DNA of 64,000 nt from Alteromonas gilva (GTDB taxonomy: Bacteria; Pseudomonadota; Gammaproteobacteria; Enterobacterales; Alteromonadaceae). Under the pieces are notes generated by a model. The model saw nothing but the letters and a program-made list of their open reading frames with translations. It was not told the DNA's origin and searched no databases. Location of the stretch: the NCBI RefSeq assembly GCF_028595265.1, contig NZ_JAQQXP010000001.1:992001-1056000 (forward strand), in the 5' to 3' direction. Below, one piece after another: positions 8,336 through 18,454 of the stretch. The first letter of the stretch is position 1; every line of letters starts with the position of its first letter. Both the position numbers and the translations under genes were made by a program.

Positions 8336-9418
8336 TCAGTCAAGTGGCGCCTCCTTGTTTTTGAGTAATAAATACAAGAAAAACGGCGCGCCGACAGCCG
8401 ACGTAATAATGCCAATCGGTATTTCCATGGGGCTTAACAGGCTCCGTGATAAACAATCTGACAGGATCAGCAACACGCTGCCTAAAATGCCACTGGCTGG
8501 CATCAGGTAACGATGATCAACACCAATCAGCGTGCGGCAAATATGCGGTATGACCAAGCCAATAAAACCTATGATGCCGCACAATGCGGTGCAAAGGGCC
8601 ACGGCAAAGGCCACTGTCCAGAGCAGGTAATATTTATAGCGTTTTACATTCAGCCCCTGAAAAGCCGCTTCTTGTTCGCCCAGCGCAAACAAATTTAACG
8701 CTTTACGACTTAACATAAATACACTGCTACTAATCAGTAAGCAGCCCGCCAGCAGGCATACCTGGCGCCATTCTGCACCTGCCAGACTCCCCATGGTCCA
8801 GTAGCTTATTTGCCGCAGTGCGTCGTCGCTGGCAACATAGCTTAGCGCGCCAATAATGGTGCCGGTCAGGGCATTGATGGCAACGCCAGCCAGAATCAGG
8901 GTGCTGACTGCAATGCCGTTAGGGCGCCTGGCCATATGCAATACTAAGGCTACGGTAGCCAGGGCACCCATAAAGGCGGCCAGGGTGGTGGACAAAGTGC
9001 CCATAGAATTGCTCAGAGTCCAGGGCAGCGCCATACTGGCCGCAGCGGCAGCCGCGGCGCCTCCGGAAATACCAATGAGACCGGGATCGGCAAGGGGGTT
9101 TCTCACCAACCCTTGCATTGCGCATCCCGCCATACCCAGCAACGCGCCAACACAAGCCGCCATGAGCGTACGAGGTAAGCGAAGATCCAAAAATACATAC
9201 CATTGCATAGTTTGTCGGGAGCTAAGGGGGGCGCTGTTGCTGGCGAGTTGCCACAACGTTTGCCACTGCCACTCTACACTGCCAAGGTTTACAGATAACA
9301 GGCCACTTACAAGAACAGCCACGCTAATCGCACGCAGCCATAAAGCCCGATGACGGTGCCGTTGATGAATTAACCTGGCGACCCGGGCTTTACCGGCAAT
9401 CGAAGTGAGACTAGTCAT
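8336..9418 (-). CDS. hmuU: Heme ABC transporter permease (FecCD/BtuC type)
   Basis: 360 residues with about ten hydrophobic segments, in the layout of FecCD/BtuC permeases that move heme, siderophores or B12 across the inner membrane. Family features include LRLPRTLMAACVGALLGMAG, GLVRNPLADPGLIGISGGAA and GFIGLVIPHICR. The ATG overlaps the hmuT stop by eight bases, so the two are translationally coupled. The N-terminus carries an unusually basic extension (RLIHQRHRHRALWLR) before the first membrane segment. Heme as substrate is inferred from the neighbouring receptor, HmuY-like and HugZ genes. Confidence 0.9.
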   Translation of the reverse strand: MTSLTSIAGKARVARLIHQRHRHRALWLRAISVAVLVSGLLSVNLGSVEWQWQTLWQLASNSAPLSSRQTMQWYVFLDLRLPRTLMAACVGALLGMAGCAMQGLVRNPLADPGLIGISGGAAAAAAASMALPWTLSNSMGTLSTTLAAFMGALATVALVLHMARRPNGIAVSTLILAGVAINALTGTIIGALSYVASDDALRQISYWTMGSLAGAEWRQVCLLAGCLLISSSVFMLSRKALNLFALGEQEAAFQGLNVKRYKYYLLWTVAFAVALCTALCGIIGFIGLVIPHICRTLIGVDHRYLMPASGILGSVLLILSDCLSRSLLSPMEIPIGIITSAVGAPFFLYLLLKNKEAPLD

Positions 9419-10268
9419 TGCGCGCCTGTTGGTGTTGGGCGGCGGCCACTGAGACTATCTTGCGCAACGCCTCGGCGATACGCGGCGACAAACCAAGACT
9501 GATCGCACTGGATATCTCGCCTACAGCACAGTGTTGTCCGGCGTTGGTGACGGCAATAGCCGGGTGGCTGCACAGTGCGCGAGCGGCAGCCTCGCCGTCG
9601 GCAAAATGACTGGCCATAATAACGATATCCGGGTTTGCCGAGACAATACTCTCGTTATCCATAATCTTAAATTCGTGGAGTTCGGCACCGATATTCACCA
9701 GGCCTAGCTCGCTGAACAGCGAATCAGGCAGTGTATCGCTACCAGCGACAGTCAACCCGCGGTCGTTACTGGCCACTACGTATAATGCCCTCATGCCCTG
9801 AATACCCTGTTGTTGCGCCTGGTGAAGGACGGTGGCTATCTGCGTTTTTATGTGGCTAAGCAATGTCGCGCCGGACTCGCTGGCGTTTACGTGCTGACTG
9901 ATTTCATTAATCGTGGCGAATAACCCATCAATGGTGCGTGGCTGGTGGTATATATTTACCGCTATTCCTGCGTTCGACAGCTGTTTCAACACGCTTTGTG
10001 GTCCGGTAGAGGCTGCGCCGAGTAAATGGGTAGGATGTTGTGCCAATACGCCCTCGGTATTCAGTTGTCGAAAATAACCGAGTTTGGTTTTATGTATCGC
10101 GGCTGGTGGATACATACTGGTGTTATCAGTGGCCACCACCCAGTCGCCGCGTCCGAGCGCAAAGAGGATTTCAGTTACACTGGCCCCGGCCGAGACAATC
10201 CGCATTGACTCGCCCTGCACAAAAGGACTGAGCAGCAAAGTCATCGCAAAGATAATAATTTTAAGCAT
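9411..10268 (-). CDS. hmuT: Periplasmic heme-binding protein of the ABC importer
   Basis: 285 residues. A signal peptide (MLKIIIFAMTLLLSPFVQG) precedes a TroA-like, cluster A-II binding fold: RIVSAGASVTEILFALG, then VVATDNTSMYP, GYFRQLNTEGVLAQHPTHLLG and the central long helix. It would pass heme from the receptor to HmuUV. Its stop overlaps the hmuU start. A gap of 63 bases separates it from the HmuY-like gene, with no terminator visible, so it is placed in the same transcript. Confidence 0.89.
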   Translation of the reverse strand: MLKIIIFAMTLLLSPFVQGESMRIVSAGASVTEILFALGRGDWVVATDNTSMYPPAAIHKTKLGYFRQLNTEGVLAQHPTHLLGAASTGPQSVLKQLSNAGIAVNIYHQPRTIDGLFATINEISQHVNASESGATLLSHIKTQIATVLHQAQQQGIQGMRALYVVASNDRGLTVAGSDTLPDSLFSELGLVNIGAELHEFKIMDNESIVSANPDIVIMASHFADGEAAARALCSHPAIAVTNAGQHCAVGEISSAISLGLSPRIAEALRKIVSVAAAQHQQARND

Positions 10269-10331
10269 TAAATGTGCTCCTGGTAGCAGGCTGGATACAG
10301 TGTGTAGTCAGCCTGTCAGACGGTACAAAGA

Positions 10332-11438
10332 TTACTGAGCGGCTAGCAGATCGGCTCTCACGCTGTAACTACCAGAGGTTCCGGCATCATCGTAGTAACT
10401 GGTAATCTGAAATTTATAGGTATTGTCACCGGCCTTAATCAGATACACACTAAACTGCGAGTACAATAGATGCGTGGTGGAGTCGTAGAAGTACCACGGC
10501 GTTTCATCAAAGGCATATTCGGTATATGTATCAGGGGTAAAGCCCATGAAGGGGGCAGCTTGTGAATCAATACCAGCGTAGGTCTGGCCATCGGTTCTTA
10601 TCACCGTCGCGTCATCAGCGAGGGTCAGCTCGAATTCAGCCCCGCCATCACCGCAGCTAATTATAAGATCCCAGTCCTCAGCGACGGTGGCGGTAGTTTG
10701 GGTATCAAAATCAATGTAAGTGTGGTTGCCGCATGCCTCGGTTTGCAGCGTTAACTCTATCTCATCTGCAAATTCAGACTGACCGTCCAGCATGCTTTGA
10801 TGCGCGATAGCCAGGGTGATTTCTGCGATAAGGTTGCCGGTCGTCTGTATATCCGTCACCCGAAAGCGAGTGAAGTTACTGTCAGAATTGACAATATAAT
10901 AGACATCGTCAGCGGCCGTTACAGTATGTGTCGTCATATCATAGTGGTAGAAGCTGTCACCGATAACCGCGCCTTGCTCGTCGGTGGTAAATGCTTCAGG
11001 TGGCGGCGCATCGGCCAGCGTAACCGCCTCATAGTCAGCCAGTTCAGACTCTGCGGTAGCGGCCAAAAACAGTTCGGCAACAGGATTACCGTCGGCATCA
11101 TAAAAGTCACTGTTGTTGGCCGTCTTAAACATACTGACGGGGGTTTCTTGAGAGGTGTTTAACCATATTTTGGTGCGCTGAAAGGCGATATCCCAGGTTG
11201 TGTCAGTCGCGGCTTCTGCCGTCGTTAAAGCCACAGTGGACTGACTATCCAGATCAAAGTAAACCGTCTCTGGCTCGCTACTGGTGCCGGTGCTAAACGG
11301 CCCGTAAATTTGCCCTTCAGCAGGGGAGGTCGGCGTTTCTGGTGTCTCTGGCTGTTCGGGACTGGAAGATGAGCTGCCGCCGCAGCCTGTTAACGTCAGA
11401 ATGGTCGCAAGCGTAAGTATAGTGACACGATAATTCAT
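10332..11438 (-). CDS. hmuY: HmuY-like heme-binding lipoprotein
   Basis: 368 residues. A lipoprotein signal with lipobox LTGC (Cys19) is followed by a Ser/Pro/Glu linker and a beta-rich domain. The segment starting near TTWDIAFQRTKIWLN is typical of the HmuY family, first known as a heme-capturing lipoprotein of Porphyromonas. The region DLDSQSTVALTTAEAATDT before it also fits. The protein would sit on the outer membrane and hand heme to the receptor encoded immediately upstream. Length is greater than that of classical HmuY, with a second similar beta region in the C-terminal half (DWDLIISCGDGGAEFEL), suggesting two related domains. Family assignment good; heme ligands not identified. Confidence 0.75.
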   Translation of the reverse strand: MNYRVTILTLATILTLTGCGGSSSSSPEQPETPETPTSPAEGQIYGPFSTGTSSEPETVYFDLDSQSTVALTTAEAATDTTWDIAFQRTKIWLNTSQETPVSMFKTANNSDFYDADGNPVAELFLAATAESELADYEAVTLADAPPPEAFTTDEQGAVIGDSFYHYDMTTHTVTAADDVYYIVNSDSNFTRFRVTDIQTTGNLIAEITLAIAHQSMLDGQSEFADEIELTLQTEACGNHTYIDFDTQTTATVAEDWDLIISCGDGGAEFELTLADDATVIRTDGQTYAGIDSQAAPFMGFTPDTYTEYAFDETPWYFYDSTTHLLYSQFSVYLIKAGDNTYKFQITSYYDDAGTSGSYSVRADLLAAQ

Positions 11439-11453
11439 GGTTTCTCCTGAAAG

Positions 11454-13418
11454 TTAAAATTGATAAGTGCTGGTTAGCACAACCCGGCGACTCGTGAGGC
11501 CGCGGGCATCGAAAAGTCCCTGCTGGGTATATTGCGAGGACTGGTGTTGGTCGAACATGTTTTCGACCCCGAGTTGCCATCGCCAATGAGCAGTTAGCTG
11601 TTGAGAAAACTGACCGTTGAGTGATACTGAATCGTTGGTATGAATGCCGGTAAAGCTGTTGTCAGGTGCTTCATCAAAGGTCCCTACGGCATAGAGTTGT
11701 AAGTCGGCATTGATGGTGGAAAAATGGTAAGTGCCCGATAGTTTAAGCAGGTGACGGGGGCGTTCACTTAATCGTTCATCGTCATTATTTTGGGCGTCGA
11801 GGTATTGATAATTAAGTTGCAGCTGCCATTGGTTGTTCTGCGCTGTCAGAGCATAATCAAATCCCTGCAAACTTGCTTTGGCAATATTGGTATATACATA
11901 CACATCCATGCCGGCCTCAGCGGAGCGGTCTGCTGAGGCGATGGTGTCGATAAAGTCATTGGCGCGGGTATAGTGAAGGTTGATATCGCTGGTCAACTGC
12001 CAATCGCTGTGCCACTGAGATTGCCATTGCAATCCGGCCGTCACATTACTGGCGGTTTCGGGTACCAGTTGGTTATTGCCTACAATCATGTAACCTAAAT
12101 TACTATGGTCGAAAATGTAGTAGCGTTCTTTTAAATTCGGTACCCGGTAGCTTTGGCCTATGCCGAATCGCAGTTGCCAGTTGTTAGCCTTTGTTGGAGG
12201 GGTATAGCTAATGCTGCCGCGCCAGGCCTGATGCCAGCCAAAGTCACTGTCGTACTGGATACGACTGCCGAGGAGTCCTTGTAGCGACTGCCAGGAGGTA
12301 TTGACCTGAGCGTATGATTCTACTGACTGGCGTTCGGCGTTATCAACTTCAACCGTGCCTGTGGCCAGATTTTGCTGATCAAGTTGATCCTGGTGAACGG
12401 TAACCCCGGCAATCCATTCATTGTTCCCCATCCAGACACGCTGGGCGTCGATCTCCTGCATAGAGATAGTGGTATCGCGTAGACCATTACTATTACCACT
12501 GGTTTCACTATGACCTAGCAACCGGGTGTTAATCTGCCAGTCGTTATCGTGAGCAAGTATTATATCTTGCTGCCATTGCCTGACTGTGGATAAATAATTG
12601 AGCGTGGCAGATTGCCCTGGGAGCCGTGATAGTACCTTGAATCGACTTTCATCCAGCCAGCGACTTTTCGTCGACACCGTTACCGATGAAAACTGTCGTT
12701 TAAGGTCGAGGTGAATAAAGGTCTTGTCGCTGGCAACGCCTTGTTGTAGCGCGCTGTGCTGATTGTATTTAAAGCCAGGATCATCGATATACTGCACATT
12801 AAGACTACTATGCCAGCCGCTGAGCTTATCACTGGCCTGCAAACGGTATAGCTGGCCCCACTCATCTTCGATGGCGTTGTCGGCATAGGAGCTCAGTTCT
12901 GCCGTAAGGCTAACGGTTCTCTCCTGCGGCGTGTAGGTGATAATGTTGATGACGCCGCCCATGGCCGAGCTACCGTAGAGTACTGATGCCGCGCCGCGAA
13001 CAATTTCTATTTGTTTAATGTTATTAACACTAATTTGGTCAATATCAACGGCTGAGCCCGTCGGTGCCACTAAGGGTTGCCCATCCATTAGCACCAGCAC
13101 CCTGTCGGCACTAAAGCCTTGTAACTGTATGGTATAACCTTCTTTGCGGTTGCGTGTAACAACCACACCAGGCATCACATCGAGTAACTGTTTCAGAGTA
13201 CCTCGCGACAAGCGTTCGATTGTAGCCTGGTTGATAATATCGACTTTAACTGGCGAGCTATACAAGTGTTTGGGTGTGCGTGTGCCGGTTACCACGATGG
13301 TTTCGGTATTATCCTCTGGCAAGGGTGAGTGTGCTTCCGCTGCTTGAAGAGTCAGGCACCATAAAACACAGACCAGCTGATTGGTAAAAGGTAGCTTAAG
13401 AGATAAAGGTAAACGCAT
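11454..13418 (-). CDS. hmuR: TonB-dependent heme/hemoprotein receptor
   Basis: 654 residues: signal peptide, TonB box (ETIVVTG), plug domain (about 40-155, with GFSADRVLVLMDGQP and IVRGAASVLYGSSAMGGVIN) and a 22-strand type beta barrel ending in ...VVLTSTYQF with terminal Phe. The barrel contains YRVPNLKERYY followed by NNQLVPE, resembling the FRAP/NPNL region of heme receptors. It is the first gene of the heme operon, directly behind a Fur box, and is followed by the HmuY-like lipoprotein 15 bases downstream. It imports heme into the periplasm using TonB energy. Exact ligand (free heme or hemoprotein) unknown. Confidence 0.88.
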   Translation of the reverse strand: MRLPLSLKLPFTNQLVCVLWCLTLQAAEAHSPLPEDNTETIVVTGTRTPKHLYSSPVKVDIINQATIERLSRGTLKQLLDVMPGVVVTRNRKEGYTIQLQGFSADRVLVLMDGQPLVAPTGSAVDIDQISVNNIKQIEIVRGAASVLYGSSAMGGVINIITYTPQERTVSLTAELSSYADNAIEDEWGQLYRLQASDKLSGWHSSLNVQYIDDPGFKYNQHSALQQGVASDKTFIHLDLKRQFSSVTVSTKSRWLDESRFKVLSRLPGQSATLNYLSTVRQWQQDIILAHDNDWQINTRLLGHSETSGNSNGLRDTTISMQEIDAQRVWMGNNEWIAGVTVHQDQLDQQNLATGTVEVDNAERQSVESYAQVNTSWQSLQGLLGSRIQYDSDFGWHQAWRGSISYTPPTKANNWQLRFGIGQSYRVPNLKERYYIFDHSNLGYMIVGNNQLVPETASNVTAGLQWQSQWHSDWQLTSDINLHYTRANDFIDTIASADRSAEAGMDVYVYTNIAKASLQGFDYALTAQNNQWQLQLNYQYLDAQNNDDERLSERPRHLLKLSGTYHFSTINADLQLYAVGTFDEAPDNSFTGIHTNDSVSLNGQFSQQLTAHWRWQLGVENMFDQHQSSQYTQQGLFDARGLTSRRVVLTSTYQF

Positions 13419-13442
13419 ACTTTTGAATGAAAATCTAAATAT

Positions 13443-13463
13443 AAATGATAACTATTATCATTT
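13443..13463 (-). promoter_or_regulatory. Fur box controlling the heme operon
   Basis: The 21-base near-perfect palindrome AAATGATAA-CTA-TTATCATTT matches the Fur consensus (GATAATGATAATCATTATC). It lies 25 bases upstream of the receptor ATG, where bound Fur would block transcription when iron is plentiful. Bases 13464-13704, between this site and the convergent end of the next gene, contain no supported gene. Confidence 0.9.
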
Positions 13464-13704
13464 ATATTATAGAAGTGATGTGGTCGCATCAAGAACAAAT
13501 CCTGTTTTTTATGATGAGCTTGTTACGAGCGCAGTCAGTGGGAAGCTAAATATAGCGAAGAAGACTGGCTACGGTAGGTTTTTGAAATACAACAGCGGGA
13601 GCAGTGATTTTTGATTACGACTTTTGTTTACGGCCTTTATTTACATTGACGCGCCGCGGTAAGTAACAGTGCTGCAAACGACGCTAAATTGACTAAAGAA
13701 GGCT

Positions 13705-14220
13705 TCACAGCAGCGCATTCTGACGTGGCCGCTGAACAATCCAGCGTGCGACATCCTGACGCAGAAACTTATACAGTAACCCGCCTATGCCGCCTGCAAG
13801 CGCTTGCCATATTTGCGCCGGCAGAGAACGTGTGCCAGCGATCAGGGTAACATCCATAATAGGATGCATCACGGCGAGCATGGCTAACATGGCGACAGCG
13901 CCTGCGAGCGGGTGTAACCAATTGCTGCGAAGCTTCAATGCATGGCCGAGCCGGCCACTTATAAGCAGTGCAATAGCGAGCGAGGCGAGAATCGCGGAAC
14001 CATATTTTGGCAGTAGTCCCCACCAGTCGAGCACCATATGTTTAAGCCATAAGTTACCATTAATATTGACACCTAACGCGCTAAGTTCGAGGAGTACAAA
14101 CTGGGATTGTGAAAGGCTGGCAATGGTATAAGTTGCCAGCCATGCAATCAGCAGCGCCCCGACTTTGGTGAAAGGACTAATATCTGATGAAACTTCGTAA
14201 ACCATTTCATTTGTCGACAT
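13705..14220 (-). CDS. Unrecognised small membrane protein
   Basis: 171 residues with about four hydrophobic segments: KVGALLIAWLATYTIASLSQ, YGSAILASLAIALLISG, LHPLAGAVAMLAMLAVM and IWQALAGGIGGLLYKFL. Short hydrophilic ends, no catalytic motif seen and no family recognised. It lies upstream of the Fur-controlled heme operon in the same direction, separated by a gap that holds the operon's own promoter. The last codons are repeated in decayed form at 6750-6798. Confidence 0.6.
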   Translation of the reverse strand: MSTNEMVYEVSSDISPFTKVGALLIAWLATYTIASLSQSQFVLLELSALGVNINGNLWLKHMVLDWWGLLPKYGSAILASLAIALLISGRLGHALKLRSNWLHPLAGAVAMLAMLAVMHPIMDVTLIAGTRSLPAQIWQALAGGIGGLLYKFLRQDVARWIVQRPRQNALL

Positions 14221-14403
14221 GGAACATCTCTCAAACTACATTGCTATAAACAGTAAAATAACGCTAAACGGCAGGCATGGTGACACTTCGATATTCACCC
14301 GCCATCTTGCGATGATAACAACATTACTTGCAATAAAGCGCAACACAAATCGTATAATTTCATGCTAAGCTGCACAGTACAAGTTGTTGATAGTCAGATA
14401 GGT

Positions 14404-15573
14404 ATGATCAAAGCGTTACAGCGACAGAGTGCATGTATAGCAGGTTTAGTGTTGGCAGTTAAAATACTGTTGTTATCGCCTGTTTATGCTGATGTTCCAC
14501 CTGTGCTTACGGGTAATTTTCATCAAACCCAGATCGCCGGGTACTTAACAAATCCCTGGGCTGTCGTGGAGAACCCATTAGGCGGCTGGCTGATAACTGA
14601 ACGCAGCGGTATTATCGTCGAATATACCCATGCCGGGGAGCGTCAGGAAATCCCGCTGGAAATTAAAGATCTCTATGTTGACGGCCAGGGTGGCTTGCTC
14701 GACATCGTGCTCAGTGATGATTTTATTGAATCGCGCAGAGTTTATCTGAGTTATGCGATTGGCACTGCGCAGAGCAATTACCTGGCCTTTGGCACCACAA
14801 GGTTAATCGGCGATAACCCCACAGTCACAACGCTTTTTAAAGTCAGCAGCGGCAAGGACACGCCGGTCCATTTTGGCGGTCGTTTGTTGAAAATGCCAGA
14901 TAACAGCTGGTTGTTAACCAGTGGCGATGGCTTTGATTACCGCGAACAGGCGCAACGTAAACAGAGTCACTTAGGCAAGGTGCTGCGCTTTAACACTGAC
15001 GGTACACCGCATAAGGACAATCCGTTTTATAGCGCTGAACACACCCCCGCAAGTTATATTTACACGCTCGGTCATCGCAACCCGCAGGGTTTAGTGCGTG
15101 ATCCTTCAACTGGCAAAATCTGGTTAAATGAGCATGGTCCGGCGGGTGGCGACGAAATCAACTTATTAAGCCCTGGCAATAACTATGGCTGGCCGGTTGT
15201 TACCCTGGGTGAAGACTATTCAGGGGCGCAAATTACGCCCTTTGACAAATATCCGGGCATGACCGATCCGCTCCTGAACTGGACCCCCTCCATTGCGCCT
15301 TCATCCATGGTGGTGTATCAGGATGATTTGTTTACGGAACTGAATAATCACCTGTTAGTGAGCAGCCTTAAAGATAAGGCACTGTATGCCGTGGCATTGG
15401 ACCAAAATCCCATGTCGGCGGTGCAAATCTTTGCTACTATAAATGAACGTTTACGCGACGTGATTGTGGGGCGTGACGGGGCAATCTATGTATTGACCGA
15501 CGGTGAACGCGGTCGGCTCATGCGCTTTTCGCCGTTACGCGATGAAGGGGTCCCGGAACACAGTTTGCGGTAG
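14404..15573 (+). CDS. Secreted PQQ-dependent sugar dehydrogenase (YliI/Asd-like)
   Basis: 389 residues from ATG 14404. A signal peptide (hydrophobic core GLVLAVKILLLSPVYA) is followed by a six-bladed propeller of the soluble aldose sugar dehydrogenase family: LTNPWAVVENPLGGWLITER near the start, GGRLLKMPDNSWLLTSGDG, then GHRNPQGLVRDPSTGKIW, NEHGPAGGDEINLL and NNYGWPVV, which are hallmark motifs. Such enzymes oxidise aldoses in the periplasm using PQQ and calcium. An in-frame ATG at 14362 would extend the n-region unusually; the ribosome site is weak for both. No PQQ synthesis genes lie in the window, so cofactor supply cannot be judged. Confidence 0.85.
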   Translation: MIKALQRQSACIAGLVLAVKILLLSPVYADVPPVLTGNFHQTQIAGYLTNPWAVVENPLGGWLITERSGIIVEYTHAGERQEIPLEIKDLYVDGQGGLLDIVLSDDFIESRRVYLSYAIGTAQSNYLAFGTTRLIGDNPTVTTLFKVSSGKDTPVHFGGRLLKMPDNSWLLTSGDGFDYREQAQRKQSHLGKVLRFNTDGTPHKDNPFYSAEHTPASYIYTLGHRNPQGLVRDPSTGKIWLNEHGPAGGDEINLLSPGNNYGWPVVTLGEDYSGAQITPFDKYPGMTDPLLNWTPSIAPSSMVVYQDDLFTELNNHLLVSSLKDKALYAVALDQNPMSAVQIFATINERLRDVIVGRDGAIYVLTDGERGRLMRFSPLRDEGVPEHSLR

Positions 15574-15667
15574 TCTGCTTTTCTTTTTATTGCTAACCCC
15601 GTCAGAAGCAGAAAACGTTAATAGTCTGCCTGAATAGCGGCTATAAACGTGCGAAAGTGCATAAACA

Positions 15668-15696
15668 TTCAAATTTATTATATATGCCGTTATAAT
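15668..15696 (+). promoter_or_regulatory. Likely sigma-70 promoter of acnB
   Basis: A -35 like hexamer TTCAAA (15668-15673) and a perfect -10 TATAAT (15691-15696) are spaced by 17 bases and lie about 70 bases before the acnB start, downstream of the preceding gene. Confidence 0.6.
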
Positions 15697-15768
15697 TCCG
15701 GCGTTTAAATAGTCACTTCCTGCTCCAAGACCGTCAAATTATGCAGGAATAACCATGAGGAAAACATC

Positions 15769-18381
15769 GTGTTAGAAGATTATCGCAAACACGTAGAAGA
15801 GCGTGCTGCCGAAGGAATTCCACCAAAACCGTTGAATGCGGAACAGGTAGCTGGATTAGTCGAATTACTGAAAAATCCACCTGCCGGTGAAGAAGCATTT
15901 CTGCTTGAACTGCTTTCTGAGCGAGTACCTCCTGGTGTAGACGAAGCCGCTTATGTTAAAGCGGGCTTCTTAAGCGCAATTGTTAAAGGTGAAGACACCA
16001 GCCCGTTGATCAGCAAAGAAAAGGGTGTTGAATTACTGGGCAACATGCACGGTGGTTATAACATTATCACGCTGGTTGAGTTACTTGACGATGAAGCCCT
16101 GGCGCCACTGGCTGCAAAAGAACTCAAGCATACCTTACTGATGTTTGATGCCTTCCACGACGTGGAAGAAAAACACAAAGCAGGAAATGCCATCGCCACC
16201 GACGTAATCAAGTCGTGGGCCGAGGCAGAATGGTTTACGTCGCGTCCTACCCTGGCTGACAAAATCACCTATTCAGTGTTTAAAGTTACCGGTGAAACTA
16301 ACACCGATGACTTGTCTCCGGCACCTGATGCATGGTCTCGCCCGGATATTCCGTTGCACGCCCTGGCCGCTTATAAAATGACCCGTGATGGCCTGGAGCC
16401 AGAAGAGCACGGCGTTAAAGGCCCGATGAAGCAAATTGAAGAGGTTAAAGCAAAAGGCCATCCGGTCGCCTTCGTGGGTGACGTTGTGGGTACAGGGTCT
16501 TCGCGTAAGTCGGCGACTAACTCAGTATTGTGGTTCTTTGGTGAAGATTTGCCAGGCGTGCCGAACAAGCGCGGTGGTGGTGTGTGTATTGGTAGCAAAG
16601 TGGCACCCATCTTCTTTAACACCATGGAAGACGCCGGTGCGTTGGTTTTTGAAGCCGACGTAGAAAAAATGAACATGGGTGATGTCATCGATATCTACCC
16701 GTATGAAGGTAAAATAACCAACAGCGAAACCGGTGAAGTGCTGGCAGAGTACAGCTACAAGTCTAAGGTTATCCTTGACGAAGTGCGCGCTGGTGGTCGT
16801 ATCAACCTGATCATTGGTCGTGGCTTAACCGACAAAGCCCGTGAGGCATTGGGTCTTGGCCCAACTGACTTATTCCGTACGCCTGAACAGCCTGCCGACA
16901 GCGGTAAGGGCTTCTCTTTAGCGCAGAAAATGGTGGGTAAAGCCTGTGGTGTTGACGGTATCCGCCCTGGCACCTACTGTGAGCCAAAAATGACCACGGT
17001 GGGATCTCAGGATACCACGGGTCCTATGACGCGTGATGAGCTTAAAGATCTGGCGTGTTTGGGCTTTACCGCCGATTTAACCATGCAATCTTTCTGTCAC
17101 ACGGCGGCATATCCTAAGCCGGTTGATATCGACACCCAGCATACGCTGCCAGACTTTATTATGAACCGTGGCGGTGTAAGTTTACGTCCGGGCGACGGTA
17201 TCATTCACAGCTGGTTAAACCGTATGCTGCTGCCTGATACGGTGGGCACTGGCGGTGATTCTCATACACGTTTCCCGCTGGGTATTTCATTCCCGGCTGG
17301 CTCTGGTCTGGTTGCTTTCGCAGCCGCCACAGGCGTTATGCCGCTGGATATGCCTGAGTCAATTCTGGTGCGCTTTAAAGGCAAACGTCAGCCTGGTATC
17401 ACCTTACGTGATTTGGTACACGCTATTCCGCTGTACGGTATTAAGCAAGGTCTGCTAACAGTTGAGAAGAAAGGTAAAATCAACCAGTTCTCAGGTCGAA
17501 TCCTGGAAATCGAAGGTCTGGAAGACTTAACTGTAGAGCAGGCGTTTGAATTGTCTGATGCGTCAGCGGAGCGTTCTGCAGCCGGTTGTACTATCAACCT
17601 TTCTGAAGAATCCATTGCCGAATACCTGCGCTCTAACGTGACCATGTTACGCTGGATGATCAACGAAGGTTACGGCGATCCGCGTACGCTTGAGCGCCGT
17701 GCGCAGAAGATGGAAGAATGGCTGGCAAACCCAAGCCTGATGCGTGCCGACGCTGATGCGGAATACGCAGAAGTGATCGAGATTGACCTGTCTGAAATCA
17801 AAGAGCCAATTGTATGCTGCCCCAACGATCCGGATGATGCCAAAACATTATCTGAAGTCGCTGGCGACCATGTCGATGAGGTGTTCATCGGTTCTTGTAT
17901 GACGAACATTGGTCACTTCCGTGCTGCTGGTAAACTGCTGGATAACTACGGTAAGACACTGCCAACCCGTTTGTGGATTTCTCCACCTACTAAGATGGAT
18001 AAAGCCCAGTTGATGGAAGAGGGCTACTACAACATCTACGGCCGTGTAGGCGTACGTACCGAAATGCCCGGGTGTTCATTGTGCATGGGTAACCAGGCAC
18101 GTGTAGACGCTGGCGCGACGGTGCTTTCTACCTCTACCCGTAACTTCCCGAACCGCTTGGGTGATGGCGCCAATGTGTATCTGACCTCTGCAGAACTGGC
18201 GGCGGTTGGTGCAATTGTTGGCCGTATTCCTACTGCCGAAGAATATATGGAATATGCAGGTAAAATCGACTCAATGGCAGCCGATGTTTACCGCTACCTG
18301 AACTTCGACAAAATGGACAGTTTCAAGAAAGCGGAAGAAGAAGCCAAAGCAAACATCATTCCGACGTTGAATGTTGCCTGA
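15769..18381 (+). CDS. acnB: Bifunctional aconitate hydratase 2 / 2-methylisocitrate dehydratase
   Basis: 870 residues, near the usual AcnB length, and closely matching the E. coli protein along its whole length. It interconverts citrate and isocitrate in the TCA cycle using a [4Fe-4S] cluster. The AcnB-specific order is visible: N-terminal HEAT-like domain, then the swivel domain ([33 protein letters not shown]), then the catalytic domains ([39 protein letters not shown]) with the cluster cysteines. The start is GTG at 15769 with a GAGGA site at 15757-15761. Tiny reading frames (ATG at 15741 and at 15755) precede or overlap the ribosome site. It appears monocistronic, with a promoter upstream and terminator downstream. 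Confidence 0.98.
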   Translation: MLEDYRKHVEERAAEGIPPKPLNAEQVAGLVELLKNPPAGEEAFLLELLSERVPPGVDEAAYVKAGFLSAIVKGEDTSPLISKEKGVELLGNMHGGYNIITLVELLDDEALAPLAAKELKHTLLMFDAFHDVEEKHKAGNAIATDVIKSWAEAEWFTSRPTLADKITYSVFKVTGETNTDDLSPAPDAWSRPDIPLHALAAYKMTRDGLEPEEHGVKGPMKQIEEVKAKGHPVAFVGDVVGTGSSRKSATNSVLWFFGEDLPGVPNKRGGGVCIGSKVAPIFFNTMEDAGALVFEADVEKMNMGDVIDIYPYEGKITNSETGEVLAEYSYKSKVILDEVRAGGRINLIIGRGLTDKAREALGLGPTDLFRTPEQPADSGKGFSLAQKMVGKACGVDGIRPGTYCEPKMTTVGSQDTTGPMTRDELKDLACLGFTADLTMQSFCHTAAYPKPVDIDTQHTLPDFIMNRGGVSLRPGDGIIHSWLNRMLLPDTVGTGGDSHTRFPLGISFPAGSGLVAFAAATGVMPLDMPESILVRFKGKRQPGITLRDLVHAIPLYGIKQGLLTVEKKGKINQFSGRILEIEGLEDLTVEQAFELSDASAERSAAGCTINLSEESIAEYLRSNVTMLRWMINEGYGDPRTLERRAQKMEEWLANPSLMRADADAEYAEVIEIDLSEIKEPIVCCPNDPDDAKTLSEVAGDHVDEVFIGSCMTNIGHFRAAGKLLDNYGKTLPTRLWISPPTKMDKAQLMEEGYYNIYGRVGVRTEMPGCSLCMGNQARVDAGATVLSTSTRNFPNRLGDGANVYLTSAELAAVGAIVGRIPTAEEYMEYAGKIDSMAADVYRYLNFDKMDSFKKAEEEAKANIIPTLNVA

Positions 18382-18399
18382 CTTAGCATATAAACTAGC

Positions 18400-18430
18400 A
18401 AGCCGGGCACCGTGAGGGCCCGGCTTTTTT
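18400..18430 (+). terminator. Rho-independent terminator after acnB
   Basis: The stem AGCCGGGC (18401-18408) pairs with GCCCGGCT (18418-18425) and is followed by T-rich sequence. It lies 20 bases after the acnB stop. Confidence 0.88.
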
Positions 18431-18454
18431 TATGCTTAAGTTAAAGGAAAAAAA

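Noticed and set aside
8856..9353. 165-codon open frame antisense to hmuU
   Set aside because: It is a shadow of the permease gene, with Ala/Arg-rich low-complexity sequence and no ribosome site or family features.
13381..13614. 77-codon plus-strand frame across the hmu promoter
   Set aside because: It covers the 5' end of the receptor gene and the Fur box, with no ribosome site, so it is not a credible gene.
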